Shown here: piece by piece, positions 1 through 8,961 of the stretch
How the letters are laid out: the number at the start of each line of letters is the position of its first letter
Numbering within the stretch: position 1 is the stretch's first letter
Assembly (NCBI GenBank): GCA_003241785.1
Contig: QFPW01000010.1
Span: 1-64,000 of the forward strand
Direction of reading: 5' to 3'
DNA from: Rhodovulum sulfidophilum
GTDB taxonomy: Bacteria; Pseudomonadota; Alphaproteobacteria; Rhodobacterales; Rhodobacteraceae
Length of the DNA: 64,000 nt
The notes under the pieces: generated by a model
Database searches by the model: none
What the model saw: only the letters and a program-made list of their open reading frames with translations
What the model was told of the DNA's origin: nothing
Position numbers and translations under genes: made by a program

Positions 1-1917
1 CGCGACGCGCCGGGTCTCGCTCGCGGTCCCGGTCCAGCCTTTCACCTCGGTGAGATTGCCGCGCCCGTCGTAGGCGAAGGTATTGCGCGCGATCAGCGTT
101 CCGCCCGCGGTCCGGTAATCCACCTGGGTCGGATTGGCGACGATGTATTTCGCGGTATCCGGCGCATAGGTGAGGTTGGTCACCAGCGTGTCGCCCGGAT
201 CGAGGTCGGTCGCGCCCGCGTCGCTGTAGCCGATCGCGCTGATCCTGGTGTTTTCGCCAAACTTGTTGGCGGCATAGGTCGTTATCGACTGGACGTAAGA
301 GCCGCCGTCCCAGGTCTCATACATCGTCCGGGAGAGGGTTGCCTTCCACGGTCCCTTGCCCGAGGTCTTGGTGGCATAATCGTAGTCGATCCGGAGCGCT
401 TCCTCGCCGTTCACGAAGCGGGTGATCTTCGAGAGCACGCCGTTGTAGCGGTAGGATTCGTTATCGTAGATGCTCTCGACATAGGGCGCCGAGCTTTCCC
501 CCGAGATTGTCGGCAGCGTCGCCCGGACCTTGCGGAAGCCAAGCGAGCGTTCGCGCGCCGTGTCGTAGAAGCCATCGGTGTAAAGGAACCGCGCCCGGTT
601 CACCGTATTGCCCCGACCGTCCTCCTGAGAGATCTCCTTGACCAGCCGTCGATCGCCGCTGATCCCGTCGTTCTGAACGACCGAGGCATCCGTGTTCGGG
701 GCATAGGTCACATTGGTGACGCCCCCGGTCCGGTTCGTCACCTTCTGCAGCAACGCGAACTGGCCGACGCTGTCGTTGTAGGGTGTCAGATAGGCCTGGC
801 TCACGAAGCTCGTCGTGTGCGCGATATCAGTCGGGAATTTCTCCTCGATGCGCTTCAGCACGTAATGCTGCGCGTTGGTCCGGTCCGCGTTGAGCGTGTA
901 TCTCCGGAGCGCCGCGCCATCGTAGCTGACCACGATGTCGGTCAGGCGCTGGTTCAGGCGGGAGGTCAGACCGGGCTTTTTGACGAGCTGACTGGCAAAG
1001 CCCGAATCTACCTCGGCGTAGTTGAAGTTGATCCGGTACGAGGCGTACTGGATATCCCAGGGACGGTAGGCATAGCCATAGCCTTCATTGGACACCAGAT
1101 AGCGGATCGCCACGACATTCGGGGTGCTCTGGAGATCGCGGATCTCGGTCAGCAGCCAGACGCGGTTGTAGAGCGGCGCGTACCAGCCACTGCTCGCCGG
1201 CACGTCGATGTCCGCCACCGCGCCCAGCGTCTCATATTTCAGGCGGACCCCGTCCTTTCGGTAGACTGTGAAGGTGGTATCCTTGGCCCCCCGATCGCCG
1301 CTGACGGTGATCTTCAGGAAATTGTCATGGATCGTGACGAGCTTGCCGCCCGCGTCGCAGCTCGCGCTCGGATTGTCGGCCTTGTAGTCCGCCGGGTAGT
1401 CACCGCCGAAGTCAGCGCAGGCGAGCAGCTCTTCGCCGTCCAGCTGCAGGATGTCCTTGGTATTGGCATAGTCCGGCGTGCCACCGGTGATGGAGGTTCG
1501 CTCGATCTTCGAGAGTCCACCCACCCGCCAACCGTCGCCAAGGAAACTCTCGAGGCTGATCGGCCGGCTCAGCGAGGCGTAGTTGAGATTGAGCTTCGGC
1601 TCGAGCCCGCGAAACGCCGGCATCTCGAGCGGGAAGACATAGCGGAACGCCCCGTCGGACTGCATCTCATACGGCATGCCGAGTTCGAACGGCCGCGTAT
1701 CCGGCTGGGTCACCCAGTCACCAGGTGGCACCGCCGCCGCCGCGACGCTCGCCGTCTCCTCGGATGCCTCCGTGACCGCTTCGGAGCCAGCGCCGTGATC
1801 CTCGGCGATCGGGGCCGGCGTTTCGCTGAACCCGGGATCGGTCTCATCCTCGGAGGCATGGGCGAAAGACGCGCAGGCGCAGAAAAGCGCCGTCAGAAAT
1901 CGACGGTCAAAAAGCAT
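1..1917 (-). CDS. SpvB/RHS-type YD-repeat secreted protein (3' end outside window)
   Basis: The minus frame is open from an ATG at 1917 to the window edge, 639 codons without a stop, so the C-terminus is missing. The N-terminus (MLFDRRFLTALFCACASFAHA) is a signal peptide. After an acidic, Ala-rich linker comes a segment typical of SpvB/TcaC-RHS proteins: NLNYASLSRP, then LGDGWRVGGLSKIER. Near the left edge the text becomes YD-repeat-like (YDGRGNLTEV). Members of this family form large beta-barrel shells that often enclose a toxic C-terminus. The C-terminus is not visible, so a toxin role is only inferred. An IS5-type element sits about 100 bp upstream of the start and may have displaced the original promoter. 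Confidence 0.85.
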   Translation of the reverse strand, partial: MLFDRRFLTALFCACASFAHASEDETDPGFSETPAPIAEDHGAGSEAVTEASEETASVAAAAVPPGDWVTQPDTRPFELGMPYEMQSDGAFRYVFPLEMPAFRGLEPKLNLNYASLSRPISLESFLGDGWRVGGLSKIERTSITGGTPDYANTKDILQLDGEELLACADFGGDYPADYKADNPSASCDAGGKLVTIHDNFLKITVSGDRGAKDTTFTVYRKDGVRLKYETLGAVADIDVPASSGWYAPLYNRVWLLTEIRDLQSTPNVVAIRYLVSNEGYGYAYRPWDIQYASYRINFNYAEVDSGFASQLVKKPGLTSRLNQRLTDIVVSYDGAALRRYTLNADRTNAQHYVLKRIEEKFPTDIAHTTSFVSQAYLTPYNDSVGQFALLQKVTNRTGGVTNVTYAPNTDASVVQNDGISGDRRLVKEISQEDGRGNTVNRARFLYTDGFYDTARERSLGFRKVRATLPTISGESSAPYVESIYDNESYRYNGVLSKITRFVNGEEALRIDYDYATKTSGKGPWKATLSRTMYETWDGGSYVQSITTYAANKFGENTRISAIGYSDAGATDLDPGDTLVTNLTYAPDTAKYIVANPTQVDYRTAGGTLIARNTFAYDGRGNLTEVKGWTGTASETRRVA

Positions 1918-2111
1918 TGAATTGTCCCGAAGCAGTCTTTGAGAATAACGAATTGGTGACCGAGCCACCTAACCTCACCGAAAAGCAATGAGTCAATCGT
2001 TTTGCGACCAAAGGATCGCGACACTGAGAGCGTGTCTGAGAAGGGGGCTTCCCCAGGCTGAATCCGCGTGATTCATGGGGCGTCGGATTCCCGAAGCCAG
2101 AGCCGACATCC

Positions 2112-2902
2112 ATGCCGAAACGCCGCCGATCACGCTACCCGAGTGACTTGACCGACAGCCAATGGGCGGTAGTCGCGCCCATGATCCCGGACGCCGCGCC
2201 GGGCGGTCGGCCGCGCAAGGCCGAGAAGCGAGAGATCGTCGAGGCGATCCTCTATCTGCTCCGGGCGGGGTGCGCCTGGCGGCTGTTGCCGCATGACTTC
2301 CCGCCCTGGCAGACGGTCTACCACTACCTGCGCCGCTGGGAACGCGAAGGGGTCTGGGCCGGTGTGCTCCACACCCTCGTCATGGCGGATCGGGAGCGCG
2401 CCGGCCGGGAGGCCTCGCCATCGGCGGCCATCGTCGACAGTCAGACGGTCCGGACGGCCGATCAAAAGGGGGATTCAAAGGGTACGACGCCGGGAAACGC
2501 ATCCATGGGCGTAAGCGGCATATCCTGACCGACACCGACGGCCGGCTGCTCGCCGTCGAGGTTCATGGCGCCGACGTCCAGGATCGCGACGGGGCGAAGG
2601 GCGTGCTGAAACGATCCCGGCGACGCTTCCCCTTCGTCGAGCGCGTCTTCGCGGACGGCGGTTATGCCGGCAAGCTGGTCTCCTGGGCGAAGGACAAGAC
2701 CCACGTCGTCCTCGAGATCGTCCGACGCATGCCCTGGATGAAGGGCTTCGTCGTCATCCGTCGGCGCTGGGTTGTGGAGCGAACATTCGCCTGGATCATG
2801 AAATGTCGCCGCCTCGCGCGGGACTACGAGCAGCTGACGCGAACCTCTGAAACCCTCATCACCATTGCCGCGATCGCGACCCTCGTCAGGCGGTGGCCAT
2901 GA
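2112..2902 (+). CDS. IS5-family DDE transposase, made by -1 frameshift
   Basis: Frame 1 runs from the ATG at 2112 and stops at 2528. The rest of the protein continues in the -1 frame to the TGA at 2902. Joined, the protein has the N-terminal IS5 region (YPSDLTDSQWAVVAPMIP), the first catalytic Asp in IVDSQT, then KGGFKGYDAGKRIHGRKRH across the junction. The second Asp is in FADGGYAGK and the Glu in WVVERTFAWI. All three DDE residues are therefore present, but only in the frameshifted product. The short frame-1 product ends after a non-family tail and would lack the catalytic core. Spacing to both inverted repeats is normal, so the element looks potentially active. Confidence 0.85.
2465..2471 (+). 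other. -1 ribosomal frameshift heptamer A_AAG_GGG
   Basis: In the frame of the upstream half the bases read CAA AAG GGG GAT. The heptamer from 2465 fits the X_XXY_YYZ slippery pattern. A one-base backward slip gives AAA GGG GGA TTC, which encodes the conserved Lys-Gly-Gly-Phe of the family. The shift lands exactly where the conserved sequence demands it, which favours programmed frameshifting over random mutation. Confidence 0.75.
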
Positions 2903-3119
2903 CCCCTCTCAGACACGCTCTCAGACACGCTCTGATGGATGACACGGCCAGGTTGAAACGGCTTGAGGGGAGAGCGGTGGACAGATCGTCGTCGCGCCGG
3001 ACGATCTATCGCTCTACTCCGAGATCGTTTATTCGATGCCCCCCTTCACCTCTCGAGGTCGACGCGACCCGCCTCTTGTCTCGCGGACGATCAAGGAGAG
3101 CGGGCCGCCCTCTGCCCCA

Positions 3120-3180
3120 CGTTGCCTCCGGCTCCCGCGCCGGAAAGACAGCGGCCAAGGCGCGGGAGCCGGAGGCAACG
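3120..3180. repeat. 22-bp perfect inverted repeat with 17-bp spacer
   Basis: Positions 3120-3141 (beginning cgttgcctccggctcccg) are the exact reverse complement of 3159-3180, separated by 17 bases. No U-tract follows on either strand, so it is not a standard terminator. It lies just upstream of the dnaE2 relic. It could be a templated inverted duplication formed during decay or a small palindromic repeat element. Confidence 0.85.
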
Positions 3181-3189
3181 TTGCGCACG

Positions 3190-3440
3190 ATGACGCCGGA
3201 CGCCGAGGTCGCGTCCGACTATTGGCACGCGGGCCCGTCCTTGTGCGGACACCCGGTCGCCTTCCTCCGCGCCGAGCTGGAGCGCCGCGGCGTTGTTACC
3301 TGCGCCGAGGCGAATGGGACGCCCGATGGCCGCCTCCTGACCGTGGCCGGGCTCGTTACGCTCGAGGACGAGACCGGCGTCGCAAATGTCATCGTCTGGC
3401 CCAGGCTCAACCAGAGGAACGCTGGCCCATTGCGGCATCT
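3190..3440 (+). pseudogene. dnaE2: Relic of error-prone DNA polymerase DnaE2 (C-terminal part)
   Basis: The frame contains DYWHAGPSLCGHPVAFLR, ELERRGVVT, PDGRLLTVAGLV and then LEDETGVANVIVWPRL. These match the C-terminal OB-fold region of ImuC/DnaE2. In the family about 15 residues normally separate the AGLV and LEDETG motifs. Here the two are directly joined, so an internal deletion is evident. Neither the polymerase domain nor an imuA/imuB gene is present. After about 3440 the sequence no longer resembles the family. The frame stays open from 2893 to 3705, but this is probably chance in GC-rich DNA. The relic lies directly behind the IS5-type element. Confidence 0.7.
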
Positions 3441-3942
3441 AGGATTCTCTCCGCGCGGTCGCTTCCTGGCGCCGCATGTTTGTGCTCAGGGTGGATGGAT
3501 CCAAACGGTGTGCGCGTCTTCGCCGCAATTTTCGCAGCGATCCCATCCTCTCCGCGTATCCCGGCGGTACGCATTCCGCGCCGCTGCTGAGGATCGCCGC
3601 TTGACCAAGGCGATGAAAGAAACTTCGCGGACACGACCCCGCGCCATCACGTCAGACATCACCATGGGGTCTTTGCAGGTCGCGCCGCCTATGCTACATT
3701 TTTAATCACTCCATTACCGATTACGCGCGCGCCGATCGGCGCGGGCACGCGTTGAGGGCGCGTGCTCGCCGACCCGCGCGCGGGGCAGGGAGCGACGCGT
3801 CCCGCGCGGTCCGAGGTGCCGGATTTCGCGAAGACGTGACCGAAGCGAACCCGCGGCGCGACCGCGGGATTTTGGATTCCCGTCCGGATCTGGCGGCCCG
3901 GCCGGGAGTTGCAAGCTCATTGCGAGCACGAGGGGGATTACA
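3441..3942. other. Gene-free stretch between the dnaE2 relic and the RTX gene
   Basis: No convincing gene is seen here. A perfect 16-bp palindrome (cgcgccgatcggcgcg, 3728-3743) sits about 200 bp before the RTX start and could be an operator or half of a stem. The promoter of the RTX gene should lie in the last 150 bases. No confident -35/-10 pair could be named by eye. Confidence 0.5.
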
Positions 3943-6078
3943 ATGGACATCACGGGGACCGAGGACAACGACGTGCTGGCCGGCACGGCGGGGGCGGACC
4001 GCATTCTGGGACTGGGCGGCGCCGACCACCTGTCCGGTCTCGGCGGCGCCGACCTGCTCGAGGGCGGAACGGGGAACGATACGCTGATCGGTGGCGCCGG
4101 GAACGACACGCTCTACGGCGAGAACAGCGGCGGTTTCAATTTCGGCAGCTTCGCCGACCTGCTGCTCGGGGGCGCCGGCAACGACTGCCTCTACGGCGGC
4201 GAGGGCGACGACACGCTCGACGGCGGCACAGGCACCGACCGGCTCGACGGTGGCGACGGGTTCGACACGGTGCTCTACGAGGTCAACACGACCCCGCTCG
4301 TGGTCGATCTCGTCGCGGGTCTCGCGAGCTTTCCGGGCCAGACCTGGGCCTCCGAGACGCTCGTCTCGATCGAGGCGGTCCGCGCGGGCTCCGGCGCCGA
4401 CTCGCTCATCGGCGACGGCGCTGACAACTATCTGTATGGCGGGCTCGGTAACGACACGCTGATCGGCGGCGCCGGGAACGACACGCTCGAGGGCGGCGGC
4501 GGCCGCGACGTGATCGACGGCGGCGATGGCAACGACATGGCGGTCTACGCCGAGAACACGACGCCGCTCCGCGTCGACCTCGGAACCGGAGTCGTCACCT
4601 TCGTCGGCCAGAGCTGGCCCGTCGAGACGCTGATCTCGATCGAGAGCGTCACCACCGGCGCGGGCAACGACACCGTTCGGGGCACGGCCGATGCCAATGT
4701 GATCCTGACCGGCGCGGGCGCCGACCGCCTCACGGCGGGCGGAGGCGCCGACCACCTTGACGGAGGGTTGGGCGCGGACACGATGAACGGCGGGCTCGGG
4801 GACGACACCTATGTCGTCGACGACGCCGGGGATCGGGTGATCGAGAGCACCGGGGGGGCTTCGGGCGGCGTCGACACGGTCCTTTCGAGTGTCTCCTTCA
4901 CGCTCGGGGCGAATCTCGAGCATCTCACGCTGACAGGCGGCAACTCCCTCTCGGGAACCGGCAATGGTCTCGGCAACATCCTCACCGGCGGCGATGGCTG
5001 GGATAGCCTGGCCGGCCGTGGCGGGGCGGATACCCTGATCGGGGGTCTCGGCAACGACACGCTCCTGGGCGGTGCCGGAAACGACGTGCTGGCCGGAGGG
5101 GCCTATTCCACCAGCGGGAGCCTGCCGCGCATCTACGTCACACCCGAGGAGGGCTATGACTGGCGGCCGCCGAGCGACGGGCGCGACCAGATCGACGGGG
5201 GCGCGGGGACCGATACGCTCGTCCACGCGCAGTACGTCTACGACGATGGCGCGGGCTATGCGACGCCCTTCCTCGACCGCGGCCTCCGGATCGATCTCGG
5301 CGCCGGCACGGCGCTGGCCGAGGGGTTAGCGCAGGTCGACCGGCTGGTCTCGATCGAGAATGTCGCGACCGGGAACGCCGACGACACGGTGATCGGGAGC
5401 GCGGGCGCCAACGAGATCTGGGTCAACTACGGCTTCAACTCCGTCGATGGCGGCGGCGGGAACGACACGATCCACGGCGGGCAGGGTCTGCGGTTCCCGT
5501 ATGCGACCGACGAGGCGGATTACGTGTATGGCCTCGGAGACACGATCGAGGTCCTGCGGGGTGGCGCGGGCGACGACGTGATCTATTCCGGCGGCGCGAT
5601 CGCCTATTACGACCAGTTCCACGCCTGGTGGCAGACCCGGGCCAGCGACGCGCTTTACGGCGACGCCGGAAACGACCGGCTGGTGGCCGGGGATGGTGGC
5701 ACGGTGATGACCGGCGGCGTCGGCGCGGACCGCTTCGAGTTCTCGACCGCGCTCTGGGACCAGAGCGACTACGGCGAGTACTACGTATCCTACGCCCAGA
5801 CCGGAACCATCACCGATTTCAGTCGGGCGGAGGGCGACAAGATCCTCATCGACGGGGCCGTCGCGGGCGGCGCGAGCTTCGTCGGGGAGACGGATGATCC
5901 CGATCTCTGGGAACTCGCCTATCACCGGGTCACCACCGACGGTCAGACCGATACCCTGGTCGAGCTTCGACTGGGCGACAGCGACTTCAACAACGACAAC
6001 GGCGCGAACGAGACCTTGCGGATCACGCTCGCGGATTATTCCGGCGCGCTGACGGCGGATGATTTCCTGTTGACCTGA
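3943..6078 (+). CDS. RTX (hemolysin-type Ca2+-binding) protein, probably type I-secreted
   Basis: The start is supported by AGGGGG seven bases before the ATG. The 711-residue protein is almost wholly RTX nonapeptide repeats (for example GGAGNDTLIGG, GGLGNDTL, GGADHLDGG), which fold as Ca2+-loaded parallel beta-rolls outside the cell. Two related blocks (residues about 108-150 and 201-245, each with NTTPL then SWP/TWA-xETL-SIE) indicate internal duplication. A VDDAGDRVIES / GVDTVLSSVSFTLG module follows. The C-terminus has ITDFSRAEGDKI and ends in DDFLLT, as in type I secretion substrates. No catalytic domain and no adjacent ABC/HlyD transporter is visible. The role is unknown; it could be a surface-layer, adhesive or matrix protein. 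Confidence 0.88.
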   Translation: MDITGTEDNDVLAGTAGADRILGLGGADHLSGLGGADLLEGGTGNDTLIGGAGNDTLYGENSGGFNFGSFADLLLGGAGNDCLYGGEGDDTLDGGTGTDRLDGGDGFDTVLYEVNTTPLVVDLVAGLASFPGQTWASETLVSIEAVRAGSGADSLIGDGADNYLYGGLGNDTLIGGAGNDTLEGGGGRDVIDGGDGNDMAVYAENTTPLRVDLGTGVVTFVGQSWPVETLISIESVTTGAGNDTVRGTADANVILTGAGADRLTAGGGADHLDGGLGADTMNGGLGDDTYVVDDAGDRVIESTGGASGGVDTVLSSVSFTLGANLEHLTLTGGNSLSGTGNGLGNILTGGDGWDSLAGRGGADTLIGGLGNDTLLGGAGNDVLAGGAYSTSGSLPRIYVTPEEGYDWRPPSDGRDQIDGGAGTDTLVHAQYVYDDGAGYATPFLDRGLRIDLGAGTALAEGLAQVDRLVSIENVATGNADDTVIGSAGANEIWVNYGFNSVDGGGGNDTIHGGQGLRFPYATDEADYVYGLGDTIEVLRGGAGDDVIYSGGAIAYYDQFHAWWQTRASDALYGDAGNDRLVAGDGGTVMTGGVGADRFEFSTALWDQSDYGEYYVSYAQTGTITDFSRAEGDKILIDGAVAGGASFVGETDDPDLWELAYHRVTTDGQTDTLVELRLGDSDFNNDNGANETLRITLADYSGALTADDFLLT

Positions 6079-6418
6079 GAGTGTAGGCGCGGCGTCGCAT
6101 TGGTTATGCTGCGGCACCATGCTCGGCTTGGGCAACGTTCCGCAGCGCGGCCACCACGGAAGTTTTCTCCAGAATGGCCATCTGGCGGGGAAGGCACCAC
6201 CATCCCTTGGCGGATAGTCCGCCCTTCCTTGCCAGCCCAACCCACACGGCGCTGCCTCAGCGCCGCGGGGTGCCCCACGGCGCGACCGTATTCCCGGGCC
6301 GCCTTCAGGGCGCCCGCGCCGATGCTGTCGGAGATTATCACGCTTTCGCGCCGACCTCGGCGAGCAGCAGATCGACGGCATCCGCCGCCAGGTCGATCTA
6401 TTCGGCCACGGAGTGATC
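6079..6418. other. Remnant sequence interrupted by the IS66 element
   Basis: There is no intact gene between the RTX stop and the IS66 left end. Removing the IS66 element joins this stretch to 8970 onward. On the minus strand the healed sequence would encode short protein-like pieces, for example PLSRFEAIVSLARSRSG then DLAADAVDLLLAEVG, broken by stops. It is probably a decayed gene that predates the IS66 insertion. Its family was not recognised. Confidence 0.4.
6411..6418. repeat. Target-site duplication gagtgatc (left copy) of IS66
   Basis: gagtgatc at 6411-6418 recurs exactly at 8962-8969, immediately outside the two element ends. IS66-family elements make 8-bp duplications. This pair therefore fixes both borders and shows a simple, undisturbed insertion. 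Confidence 0.93.
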
Positions 6419-6477
6419 GTAAGGCTCCGGGGAGGGCCGTCTGACGCTGAGGTGCCTTTCGGTTTAGAGGCGACCTT

Positions 6478-6879
6478 ATGGCCGACCTTAAGTTCAGACC
6501 CGAAATCGAGATCCTCCACGCTTCCGACGTCGGACGGCGGCGGCTGTGGAGCGAGGAAGAGAAGCTGCGTATCGTCGAAGAGAGCCTGCGCGGCAGCCGC
6601 CAGAGTTCCGCGACGGCCCGGCGTCACGGGATATCGCGCTCCCTGCTGACGCGCTGGCGGTCGGACTATCGCGCCGGCCTGCTCGGCGGGCGGGCCGGCG
6701 CGCAGTTCGTTCCGGTGACGTTCAAGCCGGAAGTGGCCGTGCGGGCGACACCGAAGGCGGACACCGGATGCCAGGAGCGGATCGAGGTGGTTCTGGCGAA
6801 CGGCCGGCGGGTCATCGTGCCCGCCACGATCGACCCGGACAGCCTGGCGCGGCTGCTGCCGGTGCTGGAGCGGACATGA
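6478..6879 (+). CDS. tnpA: IS66 family accessory protein TnpA (133 aa)
   Basis: This is the first gene of the IS66 element. It has the helix-turn-helix region of the IS66/IS3 OrfA type: LWSEEEKLRIVEES, then ATARRHGISRSLLTRWR at residues about 42-58. The C-terminal half is variable and ends with VIVPATIDPDSLARLLPVLE, typical of IS66 TnpA. It probably binds DNA during transposition. Its stop overlaps the tnpB start by 4 bases (ATGA), so translation is coupled. Confidence 0.9.
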   Translation: MADLKFRPEIEILHASDVGRRRLWSEEEKLRIVEESLRGSRQSSATARRHGISRSLLTRWRSDYRAGLLGGRAGAQFVPVTFKPEVAVRATPKADTGCQERIEVVLANGRRVIVPATIDPDSLARLLPVLERT

Positions 6880-7226
6880 TCGCCTTTCCAGCCGGAGTGA
6901 AGGTCTGGATCGCGGGCGGGGTTACCGACATGCGCCGCGGCATGAACAGCCTGGCGATCAAGGTGCAGGAGGGGCTCGGGCGCGATCCCCATGGCGGCGA
7001 GCTCTTTTGCTTCCGGGGGCGCAAGGGTGATCTGGTTAAGATTTTGTGGCATGATGGCGTCGGCATGTCGCTTTACATGAAGCGGCTGGAAGCCGGGAAG
7101 TTCATCTGGCCGGCGAGCGGGGCCGGCGAGGCGGTGCAGATATCCTCGGCCCAGATGGGATATCTCCTGGAAGGGATCGACTGGCGCAATCCCCGCTGGA
7201 CGCAGAGGCCCGGGAAGGCAGGTTAA
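6876..7226 (+). CDS. tnpB: IS66 family TnpB (IS66 Orf2-like, 116 aa)
   Basis: The start ATG at 6876 overlaps the tnpA stop. The protein has the IS66 Orf2 signature almost throughout: VWIAGGVTDMRRGMNSLA, then FCFRGRKGDLVKILWHDGVG and LYMKRLEAGKFIWP. It is required for IS66 transposition, but its biochemical role is not established. It has full family length. Confidence 0.93.
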   Translation: MIAFPAGVKVWIAGGVTDMRRGMNSLAIKVQEGLGRDPHGGELFCFRGRKGDLVKILWHDGVGMSLYMKRLEAGKFIWPASGAGEAVQISSAQMGYLLEGIDWRNPRWTQRPGKAG

Positions 7227-7284
7227 ATCTCTGTGATCGCATGATTTTCCTTTGTGCGTGGGGGCGGCGTGATAGTCTCTCGCC

Positions 7285-8937
7285 ATGACCGACGCCGCCT
7301 CCGAGATCGCCCGTCTGCGCGCCGCCCTCGCGGCGGCGGAGACGCGCGCCGAGGCGCAAACCACGCGGGCGGAGATGGCCGAGCGCGAGCTCGCAGGCGC
7401 GCGCGGCCTCGTTTCGGCCGCCGAGGCGGCGATCCAGCACCTGCGTCTGGAGATCGCCAAGCTTCGGCGCGCGCAGTACGGGCATCGCTCCGAGCGCCGC
7501 GCGCGGCTGATCGACCAGATGGAGCTTCAGCTCGAGGAGCTCGAGGCCGCGACTTCCGAGGATGCGATCGCCGCGGAGAAGGCGGAGAGGAGCATCAGGG
7601 TCGCCGCCTTTGAGCGCCGCCACCCGGCCAAGAAGCCGTTTCCCGACCACCTGCCGCGCGAGCGGGTGGTGATCGAAGCGCCCACCTCCTGCGCCTGCTG
7701 TGGCTCGGACCGGATCGTGAAGCTGGGCGAGGATATCACCGACACGCTCGAGGTCATTCCGCGCCAGTGGAAGGTGATCCAGACCGTGCGCGAGAAGTTC
7801 ACCTGTCGTGACTGCGAGAAGATCAGCCAGGCCCCCGCTCCCTTCCATGCGACGCCGCGCGGATGGGCCGGGCCAAACCTGCTCGCGATGATCCTGTTCG
7901 AGAAGTTCGGTCAGCATCAGCCGCTCAATCGGCAGGCCGAGCGCTTTGCCCGGGAGGGCGTCGAGCTCAGCCTCTCGACCCTTGCCGATCAGGTCGGCGC
8001 CTGCGCGGTGGCGCTGAAGCCCGTCCACGAACTGATCCGCGCGCATGTTCTGGCAGCGGAAAGACTGCACGGCGACGATACCACCGTGCCGTTGCTGGCG
8101 AAGGGCGGCACAGTCACGGCGCGGCTCTGGACCTATGTCCGCGACGACCGCCCGTTCGCGGGCGGCGCGCCGCCCGCGGCGCTGTTCCGCTTCTCGCGCG
8201 ACAGGGAAATGGCCCATCCCAACGGTCACCTGGCCGGATGGACCGGCGTGCTGCAGGCGGATGCCTATGGCGGCTACAACGACCTCTACCGCGAGGACCG
8301 CGCCCCCGCGCCGGTGGCGAGCGCGCTCTGCTGGAGCCACGCGCGGCGCAAGTTCTTCGAGCTGGCCGACATCGCCGGACAGATCCGCAAGAAGCGTCCC
8401 GCCCACGAGATCTCCCCGATAGCGCTGGAGGCCGTGTCCCGGATCGACGCGCTCTTCGAGATCGAGCGGGAGATCAACGGTCTGTCCGCCGAGGCCCGCC
8501 TCGCGGCCCGGCGGGAGCACTCCCTGCCAAGGGTCAACGCGCTGCGCGACTGGCTGGCATCCGAGCGCGGGAAGATGTCACGGCACGCGCCGGTCGCCAG
8601 GGCGATCGACTACATGTTCCGCCACGACCGCTGGACCGCCTTCACCCGGTTCCTCGAAGACGGGCGGATCTGCTTATCGAACAACGCCGCCGAGCGTTCG
8701 CTGCGGGGCGTCGCGCTCGGAAGAAAATCATGGCTCTTCGCCGGCTCGGAGCGCGGCGGCGACAGGGCCGCCTTCATGTACACGTTGATCGTGACGGCGA
8801 AGATGAACGACGTCGACCCGCAGGCCTGGCTCGCCGACGTGCTCGCGCGGCTGCCGGACACCAAGGTCTCCCGCGTGCCGGAGCTGCTTCCGTGGAACTG
8901 GAAGCCCGCCACGACCGCTACGCGCAAGGCGGCGTGA
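7285..8937 (+). CDS. tnpC: IS66 family transposase TnpC (550 aa)
   Basis: This is the DDE transposase of the IS66 element. The N-terminal leucine/arginine-rich coiled coil (residues about 5-95) is followed by a zinc-binding region (SCACCGSDRI, then FTCRDCEKI). The catalytic core shows Asp in LHGDDTTVP, Asp in LQADAYGGYN and Glu in NNAAERSLRGVALGRK, with CWSHARRKFFELAD between them. The length is normal. It starts 58 bp after tnpB and ends 24 bp before the right tip. Confidence 0.93.
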   Translation: MTDAASEIARLRAALAAAETRAEAQTTRAEMAERELAGARGLVSAAEAAIQHLRLEIAKLRRAQYGHRSERRARLIDQMELQLEELEAATSEDAIAAEKAERSIRVAAFERRHPAKKPFPDHLPRERVVIEAPTSCACCGSDRIVKLGEDITDTLEVIPRQWKVIQTVREKFTCRDCEKISQAPAPFHATPRGWAGPNLLAMILFEKFGQHQPLNRQAERFAREGVELSLSTLADQVGACAVALKPVHELIRAHVLAAERLHGDDTTVPLLAKGGTVTARLWTYVRDDRPFAGGAPPAALFRFSRDREMAHPNGHLAGWTGVLQADAYGGYNDLYREDRAPAPVASALCWSHARRKFFELADIAGQIRKKRPAHEISPIALEAVSRIDALFEIEREINGLSAEARLAARREHSLPRVNALRDWLASERGKMSRHAPVARAIDYMFRHDRWTAFTRFLEDGRICLSNNAAERSLRGVALGRKSWLFAGSERGGDRAAFMYTLIVTAKMNDVDPQAWLADVLARLPDTKVSRVPELLPWNWKPATTATRKAA

Positions 8938-8961
8938 CCGTGGTCCAGGCCGGATGCTTGC

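Larger units (their letters stand above)
2024..2924 (+). mobile_element. IS5-family insertion sequence (two-frame, IS427-like group)
   Basis: A two-frame transposase gene is bounded by inverted repeats. The left end reads ctgagagcgtgtctgaga from 2024, and the complement of the right end, read back from 2924, gives the same 18 bases. The right end carries a second partial copy (tcagacacgctc repeated), so the true tips could be 2028 and 2920. The flanking trinucleotide aca occurs on both sides, but the local repeat makes that weak evidence for a target duplication. Only the transposase is carried. Assignment to the IS427-like group rests on the DDE protein and its split reading frame. Confidence 0.85.
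6419..8961 (+). mobile_element. Intact IS66-family insertion sequence
   Basis: The element is 2,543 bp and carries tnpA, tnpB and tnpC in one direction. The left tip GTAAGGCTCCGG and the complement of the right tip GCAAGCATCCGG match at 9 of 12 positions. The 8-bp direct repeats outside the tips confirm the borders. All three genes look complete, so the element may be functional. It sits between the RTX gene and the restriction-modification pair. Confidence 0.93.

Noticed and set aside
817..1917. Plus-strand open frame opposite the SpvB/RHS gene
   Set aside because: No recognisable protein character. The minus frame has a signal peptide and RHS-type motifs over its whole length.
2021..2927. 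Trinucleotide aca as a target duplication of the two-frame IS5 element
   Set aside because: The right end has a duplicated inverted-repeat segment that supplies the same bases, so the match is not independent evidence.
3943..5100. Regular short repeats that could be mistaken for a CRISPR or satellite array
   Set aside because: The periodicity is 27 bases in frame and encodes RTX nonapeptides. There are no unique spacers.
3721..5226. Long minus-strand open frame across the RTX gene
   Set aside because: It mirrors the plus-strand RTX repeats, reads as Val/Ala/Asp-rich nonsense and has no family pattern. GC-rich repeats often leave the opposite strand open.
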